The notes beneath the pieces are model-generated. The model made no database searches and was not told where the DNA came from. It saw only the letters and a program-made list of their open reading frames with translations. 64,000 nucleotides of DNA from contig NZ_CP113264.1 in NCBI RefSeq assembly GCF_026642255.1, positions 5,704,001 to 5,768,000 on the forward strand, given 5' to 3'. A program made the translations under genes and the position numbers. This DNA comes from Streptomonospora nanhaiensis (GTDB lineage Bacteria; Actinomycetota; Actinomycetes; Streptosporangiales; Streptosporangiaceae). Of the stretch, positions 50,987 through 59,917 are shown piece after piece. Position 1 is the stretch's first letter, and the number at the start of each line of letters is the position of its first letter.

Positions 50987-52081
50987 TCACTCCCCGGTGA
51001 CCACGTGGCAGGCGAGCAGGCGGTCGTGGCTGGGCACCAGCGGCGGTCGGAGGGTGTCGCAGGCGCCCTGCGCGTAGAGGGGGCAGCGCGGGTGGAAGTC
51101 GCAGCCGGGCGGCAGGTCGGTGAGGTCGGGGATGTCGGCGCTGCGCAGCCGGACCCGCTCCTTGGTCCGGGCCAGGTCGGGGTCCGGCTCGCACACGGCG
51201 GAGACGAGGGCGCGGGTGTAGGGGTGCCGGGGGTCGTTGACCACCTGCGGCGTGGGGCCGTGCTCGACGACCTTGCCCAGGTACATGACGGCGATCTCGC
51301 CGTCCCACGCGAAGTACTTGGCCACGGCCAGGTCGTGGGTGATGAACAGGAAGCTGACGCCCAGCTCGTCCCGCAGCTTCCCCAGGGTGTTGAGCAGGCT
51401 GACGCGGATCGACACGTCCAGCATCGAGGTGGACTCGTCGGCGATGATCACCTCGGGGTTCATCGCGAGCGCACGGGCGACGGCGACGCGCTGGCGCTGG
51501 CCGCCGGACATCTGGTGCGGGTACTTGTCGAGGTAGTCCTCGGCGGGGGTGAGGTCGACCCGCTCCAGGAGCTCGGTGACGGCCCGGCGGGCCTCGTGGC
51601 GGTCCTTGACCATCTTGTGGCGGCGCAGTCCGGCGGAGACCGTGGAGTAGACGGTGCGCACCGGGTTGAGGGAGGCGTAGGGGTCCTGGTGGATGTACTG
51701 GACGGCGCGGCGGAACACGGAGCGCTCGTGCTTGTCCATCGCGGCGACGTCCCTGCCCCGGAAGAGGACGGAGCCCGCGGTGGGGGCGGCGAGTCCCGCG
51801 GCCATGCGGGCGCTGGTGGTCTTGCCGCAGCCGGACTCGCCGACCAGGCACAGCACCTGGCCGGGGCGGACCTCCAGGTCGACCCCGGCGACGGCGGGGA
51901 CGTCGCCGCGCGGGGTGCCGAAGACCTGGTGGACCCCCTTGAGGCTGAGGACGGGCGGGGCGGCCTCGCGCAGGGCGGCGGCCTCCGGTGCGGCCTCGGC
52001 GGACGGGCCGCCTCCGTCCGGTCCCTCTGCGGCGGTGGCCGCGCGGTCCGGCCGGGGCGCGGGTGCGGTGCGGTCAATCAC
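50987..52081 (-). CDS. ABC transporter ATPase, OppF/DppF type
   Basis: A 364-residue ATPase. It has Walker A GESGCGKTTSARM, signature MSGGQRQRVAVARAL, Walker B VIIADESTSMLD and the OppF-type C-terminal Cys-rich segment (CDFHPRCPLYAQGACDTLRP) that may hold an Fe-S cluster. A Pro/Ala/Glu-rich tail of about 45 residues precedes the domain. It overlaps the OppD-type gene by eight bases. With its partner ATPase it powers the importer. The substrate could be a peptide or an oligosaccharide. Confidence 0.92.
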   Translation of the reverse strand: MIDRTAPAPRPDRAATAAEGPDGGGPSAEAAPEAAALREAAPPVLSLKGVHQVFGTPRGDVPAVAGVDLEVRPGQVLCLVGESGCGKTTSARMAAGLAAPTAGSVLFRGRDVAAMDKHERSVFRRAVQYIHQDPYASLNPVRTVYSTVSAGLRRHKMVKDRHEARRAVTELLERVDLTPAEDYLDKYPHQMSGGQRQRVAVARALAMNPEVIIADESTSMLDVSIRVSLLNTLGKLRDELGVSFLFITHDLAVAKYFAWDGEIAVMYLGKVVEHGPTPQVVNDPRHPYTRALVSAVCEPDPDLARTKERVRLRSADIPDLTDLPPGCDFHPRCPLYAQGACDTLRPPLVPSHDRLLACHVVTGE

Positions 52082-53159
52082 GGGTGGCCCCCTCGAGGAG
52101 TTCGTGGGTACGCAGGCAGGCCGCGGCGTGGCTCAGCCCCTCGGTGCGGGTCCGGAGCACGTCCAGGGTGGGGCGGGTGTGCGAGCAGGCGTCGACGGCG
52201 TGCGCGCAGCGCGGGGCGAAGGAGCAGCCCGGCGGCAGCGCGGTGAGGCTGGGCGGTCCGCCCGGCAGCGACTGCGGGACGGTGAGGTCGCCCGCGACGG
52301 GCGGCACGGAGTTGATCAGCGCCGACGTGTAGGGGTGGCGGGCCCGGTAGAAGATGTCGCGGGTGGTGCCGGTCTCGATCATGCGGCCCGCGTACATGGT
52401 GCCGACGCGGTCGGCGAGTTCGGCGGCCAGGCCCAGGTCGTGGGTGATGAAGACCATCGCGAACCGCAGTTCGTCGCGGAGTTCGGCGAGGCGCTCGACG
52501 ATGGAGCGCTGGGTGAGGATGTCCAGCGCGGTCGTGGGCTCGTCGAGGATGAGGAGCTGCGGCTTCAGGGCGAGGGCGAGCGCGATGAGGGCGCGCTGGC
52601 GCATGCCGCCGGACAGTTCGTGGGGGAAGCTCCCCAGGACGCGGGCGGGGTCGAGCCGGACCGTCGTGAGCAGGTCGGCGGACTGCTCCAGGATCTCCTT
52701 GCGGGGGCGGCGCCGTCCGCCCTCGTGGGCGCGGAAGGTGTCGAGGAAGTGGTCCTCGATGCGCAGCACGGGGTTGAACGCGTTCATGGCGCCCTGGAAG
52801 ACCATGGCGGCCTCGTTCCAGCGGAACCGGCGCAGGTCCTCCCTGGCGAGGGTGCGGACGTCGACGAGCCGGCCGTCCTTGCGGCGGAACAGGATCTCCC
52901 CCGAGGAGACGACGCCCGTGCGCGGGAGCAGCCGGAGCAGGCCGAGGCCGAGGGTGGTCTTGCCGCAGCCGGACTCGCCGACCAGCGCCATGGACTGGCC
53001 GGGGTAGAGGTCGAAGGAGACGTCGCGGACGGCGGTGACCCGGGTTCTGCGCCCGGTCCGGTAGCCGACGTCGACGCCGCGGACGGAGAGCAGCGCCCCT
53101 TCGGCGGGGCCTCCGGCCGGGGCCTTCCCGGCGGCCGGGGCGGCGGGGTGGTCGGTCAC
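52074..53159 (-). CDS. ABC transporter ATPase, OppD/DppD type
   Basis: A 361-residue ATPase. It has Walker A GESGCGKTTLGLG, Q-loop AAMVFQGAMNAFNP, signature LSGGMRQRALIALAL, Walker B LLILDEPTTALDI and the C-terminal oligopeptide/dipeptide motif with CSFAPRCAHAVDAC. The GTG at 53157-53159 is chosen because AGGTGAG lies upstream and the permease stop is five bases away. It partners with the OppF-type ATPase. Confidence 0.92.
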   Translation of the reverse strand: MTDHPAAPAAGKAPAGGPAEGALLSVRGVDVGYRTGRRTRVTAVRDVSFDLYPGQSMALVGESGCGKTTLGLGLLRLLPRTGVVSSGEILFRRKDGRLVDVRTLAREDLRRFRWNEAAMVFQGAMNAFNPVLRIEDHFLDTFRAHEGGRRRPRKEILEQSADLLTTVRLDPARVLGSFPHELSGGMRQRALIALALALKPQLLILDEPTTALDILTQRSIVERLAELRDELRFAMVFITHDLGLAAELADRVGTMYAGRMIETGTTRDIFYRARHPYTSALINSVPPVAGDLTVPQSLPGGPPSLTALPPGCSFAPRCAHAVDACSHTRPTLDVLRTRTEGLSHAAACLRTHELLEGATRD

Positions 53160-53164
53160 TGGGC

Positions 53165-54043
53165 TCACCTGTCCCGGAGTCGTGGATTGAGGGCCTGCTC
53201 CAGGGACCGGGTCATGGTGACCAGGCCGATCTGGAAGAGCATGATCATCACCATCGGGGCGACCAGGAACGGGGCGGCCTGCGGCAGCAGGAAGGCGTTG
53301 TTGTCCCAGGCCTGCTGGATCATCAGCCCCCAGTTGGCGGCGGTGCTCGGCAGGAGGCCGAGCAGGTACATGCCGACGACCGCGTAGATGGCGTTGGTGA
53401 TGGCGATGATGAAGTTGATGAAGATGTAGCCCGCCATGTTGGGCAGCACCTCGACGAAGACGATGCGGGCGGTGCCCAGGTCCTGGAGGCGGGCGGCCTC
53501 GATGAACTCGCGTTCCTTGAGGGTGAGCACCTGGGCGCGGATGGACCGCATGAGGTAGGGCCAGGTGACGAGGCCGATGATGAGCGAGACCATCAGCGGG
53601 GACGCGGCGCGGTAGAACGAGGCGATGACCAGCATGAGCACGATGAACGGGATGGTCATCGTGATGTCGGTGAGCTGGAGCAGGAAGTGGTCGACGCGCC
53701 CGCGCAGGTAGCCGGCGAGGCTGCCCAGGACGACGGCGATGGCGACGGTGATGAGGGCGGCGGTGAGGCCGACCCAGATGGGCTCGCGTCCGCCCAGCAC
53801 GAGCTGGATGAACGTGTCCTTGCCCTCGTGGTTGGTGCCGAGCCAGTGCTCGGACGTCATCGGGCCCCAGATCTTGGTGACGTCCGTGGGGTTGTCGGTC
53901 TCGATGAGCAGCGGGCCGACGAAGGAGAAGAGCAGGACGCTCAGGACGAGGCAGAGTCCGACGAACCCGCTGGTGCTGCGGGTGATGCCCTGCCAGATGG
54001 CGCCCCAGACCCCGACTCCGGGGGCGGCGGTGGTGACGGCCAT
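53165..54043 (-). CDS. ABC transporter permease, OppC/DppC type
   Basis: A 292-residue inner-membrane permease with six predicted helices. The binding-protein-dependent transport loop includes EREFIEAARLQDLGTARIVF. A DppC-type extracellular region (GPMTSEHWLGTNHEGKDTFI) follows the first helix. It lies 18 bases after the OppB-type gene and is part of the operon. Confidence 0.92.
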   Translation of the reverse strand: MAVTTAAPGVGVWGAIWQGITRSTSGFVGLCLVLSVLLFSFVGPLLIETDNPTDVTKIWGPMTSEHWLGTNHEGKDTFIQLVLGGREPIWVGLTAALITVAIAVVLGSLAGYLRGRVDHFLLQLTDITMTIPFIVLMLVIASFYRAASPLMVSLIIGLVTWPYLMRSIRAQVLTLKEREFIEAARLQDLGTARIVFVEVLPNMAGYIFINFIIAITNAIYAVVGMYLLGLLPSTAANWGLMIQQAWDNNAFLLPQAAPFLVAPMVMIMLFQIGLVTMTRSLEQALNPRLRDR

Positions 54044-54061
54044 GGTGCTGTCCCCCTGGTT

Positions 54062-55150
54062 CTAGTCGCGGATGCGCGGATCGAGGCGGCTGTAGAGCAT
54101 GTCCGCGACGAGGTTGGCGGCCACCACGCACGAGGTGATGATGATGAGCAGGCCCTGGAGCAGGGGGTAGTCGCGGTAGTTGACCGCGTCGAGGAGGAGT
54201 CCGCCGACGCCCTTGTAGACCAGGACCTGTTCGACGAAGATCGCGCCGCCGACGAGGGTGCCGAAGGAGATGGCGATCTGGGCGACCAGGGGCAGCACCG
54301 CGTTGCGGCCGACGTAGGCGACGGCGATGCGCCGGTCGCGCAGGCCCCGGGCGCGGGCGACGGTGACGTAGTCCTCGCTGAGGACCTCGGTGGTGGACGC
54401 CTTCATGACGAGCATCCAGGTGCCGATGATGGCGAGCACGTAGGTGAGGATCGGCAGTGAGGCGTGGAAGAACGCGTCGCCGATGAATTCGAGGTTGAAC
54501 CCCGCCTGCACGCCGGGGCTGACGGTGCCGCGCAGTTCGATGGGGTTGAACCAGCCCAGGTACATGCCGCCGCCGACGACGAGCACCATGGCGATGAGGT
54601 AGTTGGGCACGGCCCCCAGGACCGAGGCGGCGACGCTGAGCACGTGGTCGAGGAACTGGTTGCGCCGGTAGGCCATGACCATGCCGAGCGCGAGGCCCAG
54701 GGCCACCGCGATGACGGTGCCGACGCCGATGCTGAACAGGGTCCAGGGCAGGTAGGCGCCGATGGCGTCCATGACGCTGACGCCGGGCCGGTTGATGGTG
54801 TTGCCCATGTCGAACGTGACCAGGCCGACGAGGAAGTCCCACCACTGCTGGTGGAGGGGGGCGTCGACGTCGTAGGCCAGCGAGTTCATGGCGACGGCGC
54901 GGGCCTCCTCCATCGTCATGCCGTTCTGGGTGAGGCGTCCGGCCATGACGTCGATGGGGTCGCCGGGCATCGCGCGCCCGAGGAAGAAGGTGACGTTGGC
55001 GACGACGAACACCACGACGAGGGCCTTGCGGACCTTGACGACGGCGTAGTGGTTCCAGATCCGCCGCAGTGGCGGGGCGGGGGCGTCGGTGCGCGCCGAT
55101 GTGGCGTCCCCGGCGCCTGGTGGCGGGGAGGCCGCGATTTCGGTGGCCAC
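54062..55150 (-). CDS. ABC transporter permease, OppB/DppB type
   Basis: A 362-residue permease with six or more helices. The N-terminal part has FFLGRAMPGDPIDVMAGRL, and the EAA-like loop is EDYVTVARARGLRDRRIAVA. A Pro/Ala-rich cytoplasmic tail of about 45 residues precedes helix one. The GTG start at 55150 has GAAGGAGC upstream. It is the first gene of the operon, about 50 bases from the large palindrome. Confidence 0.92.
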   Translation of the reverse strand: MATEIAASPPPGAGDATSARTDAPAPPLRRIWNHYAVVKVRKALVVVFVVANVTFFLGRAMPGDPIDVMAGRLTQNGMTMEEARAVAMNSLAYDVDAPLHQQWWDFLVGLVTFDMGNTINRPGVSVMDAIGAYLPWTLFSIGVGTVIAVALGLALGMVMAYRRNQFLDHVLSVAASVLGAVPNYLIAMVLVVGGGMYLGWFNPIELRGTVSPGVQAGFNLEFIGDAFFHASLPILTYVLAIIGTWMLVMKASTTEVLSEDYVTVARARGLRDRRIAVAYVGRNAVLPLVAQIAISFGTLVGGAIFVEQVLVYKGVGGLLLDAVNYRDYPLLQGLLIIITSCVVAANLVADMLYSRLDPRIRD

Positions 55151-55199
55151 GGGGCTCCTTCGGGCAGGGGGTGCGGCTGGTGGTCTGGGGGCACCACCT

Positions 55200-55224
55200 T
55201 TTATTAGGAAAGTTTCCTAATAAA
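55200..55224. promoter_or_regulatory. Perfect 25-bp palindrome, probable ROK-type operator of the transporter
   Basis: The arms TTTATTAGGAAA and TTTCCTAATAAA enclose a single G, about 50 bases upstream of the first transporter gene. The form TTAGGAAA-N-TTTCCTAA resembles operators I associate with actinobacterial ROK-family sugar repressors such as CsnR of the chitosanase regulon; this is from memory. It suggests that the operon is repressed until a sugar or oligosaccharide is present. Confidence 0.7.
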
Positions 55225-55428
55225 TCGACACCGTAACCCGAGGGGTGTGGCATGCACCACCCCCGTGACCAAACGGCGTCTTCCGCGCGACATGATCGGC
55301 ATCACAAAGCGAACAAACAGGAATAAAACAGCTCATTACCGACAGTCCGTACGCACCAACCCGTTGTGCTCTGCACAAAAGTAGCCAGGTCACAGACCTG
55401 GGGTCCCTCCGTTCCGACCCCCGGAGTC

Positions 55429-55468
55429 CCCCGGCCCCGCCGACGCGGAGACGGCGACGGGGCCGGGG
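55429..55468 (-). terminator. Terminator hairpin after the RsbW-like gene
   Basis: CCCCGGCCCCG (55429-55439) pairs with CGGGGCCGGGG (55458-55468), continued inside by a short GCCG/CGGC stem. It lies 39 bases after the stop of the ATPase gene at 55507. Confidence 0.7.
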
Positions 55469-55506
55469 CCGCTGTGGTGGCGGACGGGCCGGTGGCTCCG
55501 GGCGGG

Positions 55507-56013
55507 TCAGCGGGTGAACACGTAGGGGCGCAGGCCGTCCGGCACCCCGGAGGGTTCGACGTCGAACTCCGCCCAGACGCGGGTGCCCAGATCCGCCCAG
55601 GGGGCGAGGCGCAGGTGTCCCCAGCGGCGGGTGAGGTTCTCGATGAGCAGGAGGCCGCGCCGGCCCTCCGCCTCGTTCCACTCGTCGTCGGTGCGTCCGT
55701 GCGGGACGGCGGGGACTCCCCCTCCCCCGCCGGAGTCGCTGACCGAGAACAGCAGGGTGTCGGCGGCCGTGAGGGACAGCGAGCGGATGACCTCGCCGCC
55801 CTCCGCCCGGCCGGAGTCGGTGTACTCGACGCCGTTGGCGAAGAGCTCGCTGGCGCACAGGACCACGGTGTCGACCAGGTCGGGGGCGAACCCGGCCAGG
55901 TCGGCGGCGAGGTCGGCGCGGACCCGGGCCAGCCGGGAGAGGCTGCCGGGGTAGAGGCGGTGCTCCCAGAAGACGAGGGGGCGCGGTGCGTCGGCGGGCG
56001 TCGGGGAGTTCAC
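55507..56013 (-). CDS. RsbW-like anti-sigma ATPase
   Basis: A 168-residue GHKL-fold ATPase, the second of three in the window. N box LCASELFANGVEYTDSG, G1 SVSDSGGGGG and G2 EGRRGLLLIENL are present. The C-terminus WAEFDVEPSGVPDGLRP is typical of the short actinobacterial HATPase_c_2 proteins. The ATG overlaps the upstream gene stop (ATGA). Such proteins probably bind sigma factors or anti-anti-sigma factors; no partner is adjacent. Confidence 0.85.
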   Translation of the reverse strand: MNSPTPADAPRPLVFWEHRLYPGSLSRLARVRADLAADLAGFAPDLVDTVVLCASELFANGVEYTDSGRAEGGEVIRSLSLTAADTLLFSVSDSGGGGGVPAVPHGRTDDEWNEAEGRRGLLLIENLTRRWGHLRLAPWADLGTRVWAEFDVEPSGVPDGLRPYVFTR

Positions 56014-56594
56014 GCGGGCACCCCCCGGTACTCGCGCCGGGCGGCCGGGACGCGGTCACCGGAGGGGGCTCGGTGAGTGACCGGACCGCGGTGGGCGGAG
56101 TGGGCGGCGCGGGCGAACCCGTCGAGCGTGCGGGGCTCCTGGAGGGGAACCGGGCCGCCTGCCGGGGCGGGCGTCCGGGCGGCGGAAGTGGTGCGGGTCC
56201 ACTGCCGCAGGCGGGCGTCGGCGCGGGCCTGGACCAGGGCGAGTTCGTGTTCGTGGGCCGCGTAGTAGGGGCGGACGAGGGTGGTCTCCCCGGTGGGCGC
56301 GGCCTCGCTCGGCGGTGCGGGCGGGCTGGGCGGTGCGGGTGGGTGGGGCACGGGGAGGCCGGGGCGCACGGGACGCGTGGAACCGGCGGGCCGCAGGGGC
56401 CGGGCGGAGGCCGTGCCGACCGGTGCCGGGACGGCCGGCGGCGGGGCGGCCGGGAGCGGGGCGTAGCGGCGGACCCGCGTGGAGCGGCGTCGGCGGCGGA
56501 GTGCCCTGGCGGAGTGGCATCCGCGTGGGGGGAGGAGAAGGGCCTTGGCCGCCCCCAGCGCACAGCTGAGAAGGGCAGCGCTAAACTGGCGCAT
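56010..56594 (-). CDS. Proline-rich hypothetical protein coupled to the RsbW-like gene
   Basis: A 194-residue protein with a short hydrophobic N-terminus (FSAALLSCALGAAKALLL), an Arg patch (RALRRRRRSTRVRRY), a Pro-rich middle and a conserved-looking segment VRPYYAAHEHELALVQARAD. The ATG at 56594 has AAGGAAT upstream and the stop overlaps the ATPase start (ATGA), which supports it as real. I do not recognise its function. A membrane-anchored partner of the ATPase is possible. Confidence 0.6.
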   Translation of the reverse strand: MRQFSAALLSCALGAAKALLLPPRGCHSARALRRRRRSTRVRRYAPLPAAPPPAVPAPVGTASARPLRPAGSTRPVRPGLPVPHPPAPPSPPAPPSEAAPTGETTLVRPYYAAHEHELALVQARADARLRQWTRTTSAARTPAPAGGPVPLQEPRTLDGFARAAHSAHRGPVTHRAPSGDRVPAARREYRGVPA

Positions 56595-56996
56595 GCTGGC
56601 AATTCCTTGTCGTTTAAGGGTGGTAGTTGCTGGCCACGACCCCGGACGGCGTTTAACCGTCGCGGGGTCATTGTGTGGATGGAGTTGTGGGGCCAGAGTA
56701 GGGGCAGGGGTGGGGTGGCGGCGTGCTTTTTCGCGAACTACCCCGGGGTAATATGCGGATCGCCGTTTCCCCGCAGGTCAGGAGAGGCCGGGAGAGGGTG
56801 AGAGGGTCGGATCAGGACACCAGCGCCGTCTGAATAATCCGCAATGACGGAATCGTTGGCTTTGTCGGAACGGTGCGAATCTCCTCTTCCCGCGGAAGAC
56901 AGAGGACACGCTGATTCAGGAGGGGGCTTGGGTCCCGCCCGACGCTTCAGCGTCTTCCCGGGCCGAAGACGGGCTCACCGCGTCCGCCCCCACGCC
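56595..56996. other. Intergenic region with promoter of the hypothetical/RsbW-like pair
   Basis: No gene is seen in these 402 bases. AT-richer patches at 56600-56660 and 56740-56765 may carry the leftward promoter. A small stem, GACGC-TTCA-GCGTC at 56941-56955, may end the MazG transcript. Confidence 0.45.
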
Positions 56997-57317
56997 TTAC
57001 TGCCAGGTGCGTTTGGCGTTCACCGACTCCTTCTCGCGCAACGCCCTGCTCAAGTCGATGCCTGTCCTGTTCGCGAGAGCCGCGATGTAGATCAGCACGT
57101 CGGCGAGCTCCTCCCCCAGGCCGCCCACGGCGCTGTTGGGATCGACGCCGAGCGAGGAGTGTTTGCGCACGGCCTTGCACACCTCGCCTGTCTCCTCCGC
57201 CAGCTTCAGGGCCTGTTCGATCAGGGTGCTGTCGGAGAACCCGCGCTCCACCTCCATCTTCGCCACGTAGTCCTGGATCTCTTCCAGGGTGAGCGTGCGC
57301 TCGGGTAGCGGCTCCAT
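56997..57317 (-). CDS. MazG-like nucleotide pyrophosphohydrolase
   Basis: A 106-residue all-alpha NTP-PPase. It has the metal motif EETGEV (helix 2) and GEELADVLIYIAALANRTGI (helix 3), with a C-terminal tail KESVNAKRTWQ as in many single-domain MazG-like proteins. The family hydrolyses (d)NTPs, often non-canonical ones, to NMP and PPi. The ATG at 57317 has AAGGGACC upstream. It lies 70 bases after the AlkZ-like gene on the same strand and is taken as the last gene of a four-gene operon. Confidence 0.9.
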   Translation of the reverse strand: MEPLPERTLTLEEIQDYVAKMEVERGFSDSTLIEQALKLAEETGEVCKAVRKHSSLGVDPNSAVGGLGEELADVLIYIAALANRTGIDLSRALREKESVNAKRTWQ

Positions 57318-57387
57318 GTGTGGTCCCTTCTCGGCTGTGAGAGCAGGGACGCTACCAGCGGGGCGTGTGTGGAAGGAGAGGAACCGG

Positions 57388-58596
57388 TCAGCCCGTGTCC
57401 ACGGCGTGACCCGCTCCCGACCGAAGAGCCTCGCTCATCCGCCGCGCCGTCGACCGCACCCGAGACCGTGCTCCCTCAGGGACCATCCCAGGCACCGTCT
57501 TGTGGCGGACCCGGCTGTCCTTGGGGTCCCACGCCCATGTCCCGACGACTCGGCCGTTGAGGACCACGGTCGGAAGTACCTCCCCGATCTGGTTGAACGC
57601 CTTGGACGCTGGCAGGGAACCGAGGTAACGGGTGCGGGTCTCGAAGTAGGCCTTGAGCGCTACGTCCTCGTGCGCCAGCAGGTGCACTCCGCTCTCCTGG
57701 CCCCCGGCCTGGGTGAACTCGGTGAACCGGTCCGCTCCCATGACCATCGGGTGCGGTGACCACGCCGGCACCACCACTTGGACGAGCTTCACCCCGGCCC
57801 GCACCCAGGCCTGTGCCACGTCGCGGCGTGAAAGCGCGGACCACCAGGTGGCGTCGCGCATACTCACGGGGCCGTACCGATCCAGATAGGCGGACATCAG
57901 CGTCTCGGTTCCCTCCTCCCGTCCCATACTGGTGTTCAGCCCCGGGTAGGCGCGCATAGCGAGCGCGAAGGTGCGCTGCTCGCGGTTCCACACCGGAGAA
58001 CTGTTGGTGTAGGTGAGAACACCCCTCTCCCAAGCGAGTTTGAGGGCCACGCGCACAAGCGCCACGGACCTGCCGTCGACGGCTAGGCGCCGTTCGATGT
58101 CCCGGTGCCCGGTCGGGCCGTCCTGGTCGAGCAGAGCGACCAGGTCGGTGGTGGCTGCGGCGACGTCGGCTTCGGAAACGTGGGCGTTGACCACGGCGCG
58201 CAGCGCGTCGCGCTCACGGAAGTGGCGGGTGGCTGCGTGAGCGGCCGAGGCCAGGTGCAGGGGCAGGGTATGCAGGGTCTTGCGCATGCACCGCACCGTT
58301 ACCAGGCCTCGCCGCCCGGCGGGCTTCAACAGTCGGAGAACTTGGGAAGGGTCGCTCACCCGGGCGGCGACGGTCTGGAACGGGGAGGGTAGCCGTGCGG
58401 CGTGCAGGCCCAGTGCAAGGTCAGCGGTTTCCTCCACCGACCCGAGGCGGGTGTGGGGTGCCAGCCCTTGCCGGGCCAGCACCCATTGCCACAGCCGGGA
58501 CGCCTCACCATCGGGCAGGTGGTGGGTGTCCACGATCAATGGTTCGAGTTCGGGGGTCATGGGCGGGAGGTTAACAGCCGTGGCCTTTCCGATCAT
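57388..58596 (-). CDS. Winged-helix DNA-binding protein of the AlkZ/YcaQ (HTH_42) superfamily
   Basis: A protein of about 402 residues of the HTH_42/DUF1006 family, which includes the DNA glycosylases AlkZ and YcaQ. Family segments are VRCMRKTLHTLPLHL (compare MRGTLH), MSAYLDRYGPVSMRDATWW and VVLNGRVVGTWAW near the end. The catalytic QxQ (or QxD) pair expected after helix two is not evident; GLHAARLPSP is found there, so glycosylase activity is uncertain. The start is the ATG at 58594-58596 or one at 58560 (MTPELEPLIV); neither has a ribosome-binding site, so coupling to the radical SAM gene ten bases upstream is likely. Confidence 0.8.
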   Translation of the reverse strand: MIGKATAVNLPPMTPELEPLIVDTHHLPDGEASRLWQWVLARQGLAPHTRLGSVEETADLALGLHAARLPSPFQTVAARVSDPSQVLRLLKPAGRRGLVTVRCMRKTLHTLPLHLASAAHAATRHFRERDALRAVVNAHVSEADVAAATTDLVALLDQDGPTGHRDIERRLAVDGRSVALVRVALKLAWERGVLTYTNSSPVWNREQRTFALAMRAYPGLNTSMGREEGTETLMSAYLDRYGPVSMRDATWWSALSRRDVAQAWVRAGVKLVQVVVPAWSPHPMVMGADRFTEFTQAGGQESGVHLLAHEDVALKAYFETRTRYLGSLPASKAFNQIGEVLPTVVLNGRVVGTWAWDPKDSRVRHKTVPGMVPEGARSRVRSTARRMSEALRSGAGHAVDTG

Positions 58597-58605
58597 TCGG
58601 AACCG

Positions 58606-59916
58606 TCATGCTTGCGGACCCCATTCGGCTTCGACGAAGTTCCTCAGTTCGGTGTAGGAGCGCTGGGTCTCCTCCCAGTCGGTCTGCGTCCCCCACCAGT
58701 GCCGGTCGTTGTGGTGGATGTGGAACCTCTCCCAGTCCCCGTCGAAACCCGGTTGGACGTGAGTGCCGTGCACCCGGTGCAGGAGAGCGTTGTCGTACAC
58801 CTCCGTCCCAGGCAGTGGCACAAACCGGAACAGCGATACCCGGCCCAGTTGGGGACGCAGCTCGCGCAACAGAGCGATGGTCTCCCGGGTGGTCTCGGTG
58901 TTTTCCCCTGGGTAGCCGTGGATAATGAACGCCTTCGCCTGGATGCCCGCGTTCGCGCTCATGTGAACCGCGCGGCGGATCTTGTCCTGGGTCGTGTTCT
59001 TGCGCATCGCCTTCAGCAGACGCTCGCTCCCGGACTCGACGCCGTACTTGACCTCGATGCACCCGGCCTGCGCCATCTTGTCCAACAGCGGCTGGTCCAC
59101 GGTGTCCACCCGGGAGAGCGCCGACCAGCTCAGCCCAAGGTCGGTGATGTGCTCGCAGATGTCAGCGACCTTGGACTTGTTGACGATGAAGTTGTCGTCC
59201 ACGATGGCGAAGCCCTCGATGCCGTAGGCCTCGATCATGTGCACCAGCTCCGCGCGAGCCGAGGCGCCGCCCCGGTACTGCATTCGGCGCTGGGCGACCG
59301 CGCAGAACGAGCAGGGGAAGGGACAACCGCGGCTGAACATGGTGTGGGCCATGCGCACGTCGGTTCCGGCCAGCCGGTCGGAGAGGACGAAGTCCTCGGT
59401 GGGCAGCAGGTGGCGGGCGGGGTTGGGGAGCCTGTCGATGTCGCGCATCAGGACCCGGGGCGGTGTGCGGACGGGTTGGCCCTCGCCCGGGAACACTACC
59501 CCGGCCACCCCGGTGAAGTCGCGGTCGTCGACGTGGTCCAGGAGTTCGAGGATGGTGTCCTCGGCTTCCCCGATCGCGGCCACGTGTGCGTTGAAGTCGG
59601 CGAGGGACTCCTCGGGGTAGAAGTTGCAGTGGACTCCGCCCACCATCACCAATGCGCCGGGGGCGAGACTCGCATTCCTGCGAGCCTGGAGCATCAGCCC
59701 ATAGGTTGCCGAGGACGCCAGACTGAACCCGACGGCGTCGTAGTCGGTCAAGTCCAGACCGGTACGGGTGTGGGTGACGCGTTCAATGGCCACCTGGTGT
59801 CCGGCCTGCTCCATGACCGAAGCCAGGTAGAGCACCCCGAACGGTGGGAACTCCCGGCGCCCCTCCTTGTAGCGGGCCATGTCGTACACCTCGGGGTAGA
59901 GCAGTACCACCTTCAT
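58606..59916 (-). CDS. B12-binding radical SAM protein
   Basis: A 436-residue class B radical SAM enzyme. An N-terminal cobalamin-binding-like domain (VLLYPEVYDMARYKEG, then DYDAVGFSLASSATYG and MVGGVHCNFYP) precedes the radical SAM barrel with CPFPCSFC (CxxxCxxC) near residue 200. DDNFIVNKSKV and the SAM-binding GVESGSERLLKAM are also clear. Such proteins methylate or rearrange unreactive carbons. It is one base downstream of the kinase gene and ten bases upstream of the AlkZ-like gene, so all are co-translated. The substrate is unknown. Confidence 0.9.
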   Translation of the reverse strand: MKVVLLYPEVYDMARYKEGRREFPPFGVLYLASVMEQAGHQVAIERVTHTRTGLDLTDYDAVGFSLASSATYGLMLQARRNASLAPGALVMVGGVHCNFYPEESLADFNAHVAAIGEAEDTILELLDHVDDRDFTGVAGVVFPGEGQPVRTPPRVLMRDIDRLPNPARHLLPTEDFVLSDRLAGTDVRMAHTMFSRGCPFPCSFCAVAQRRMQYRGGASARAELVHMIEAYGIEGFAIVDDNFIVNKSKVADICEHITDLGLSWSALSRVDTVDQPLLDKMAQAGCIEVKYGVESGSERLLKAMRKNTTQDKIRRAVHMSANAGIQAKAFIIHGYPGENTETTRETIALLRELRPQLGRVSLFRFVPLPGTEVYDNALLHRVHGTHVQPGFDGDWERFHIHHNDRHWWGTQTDWEETQRSYTELRNFVEAEWGPQA

Positions 59917-59917
59917 G

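Larger units (their letters stand above)
55151..55506. other. Promoter region of the transporter operon
   Basis: The left part holds the operon leader and a perfect palindrome; an AT-rich zone continues to about 55380. The right part holds the terminator of the RsbW-like gene. No gene is seen. Confidence 0.6.
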
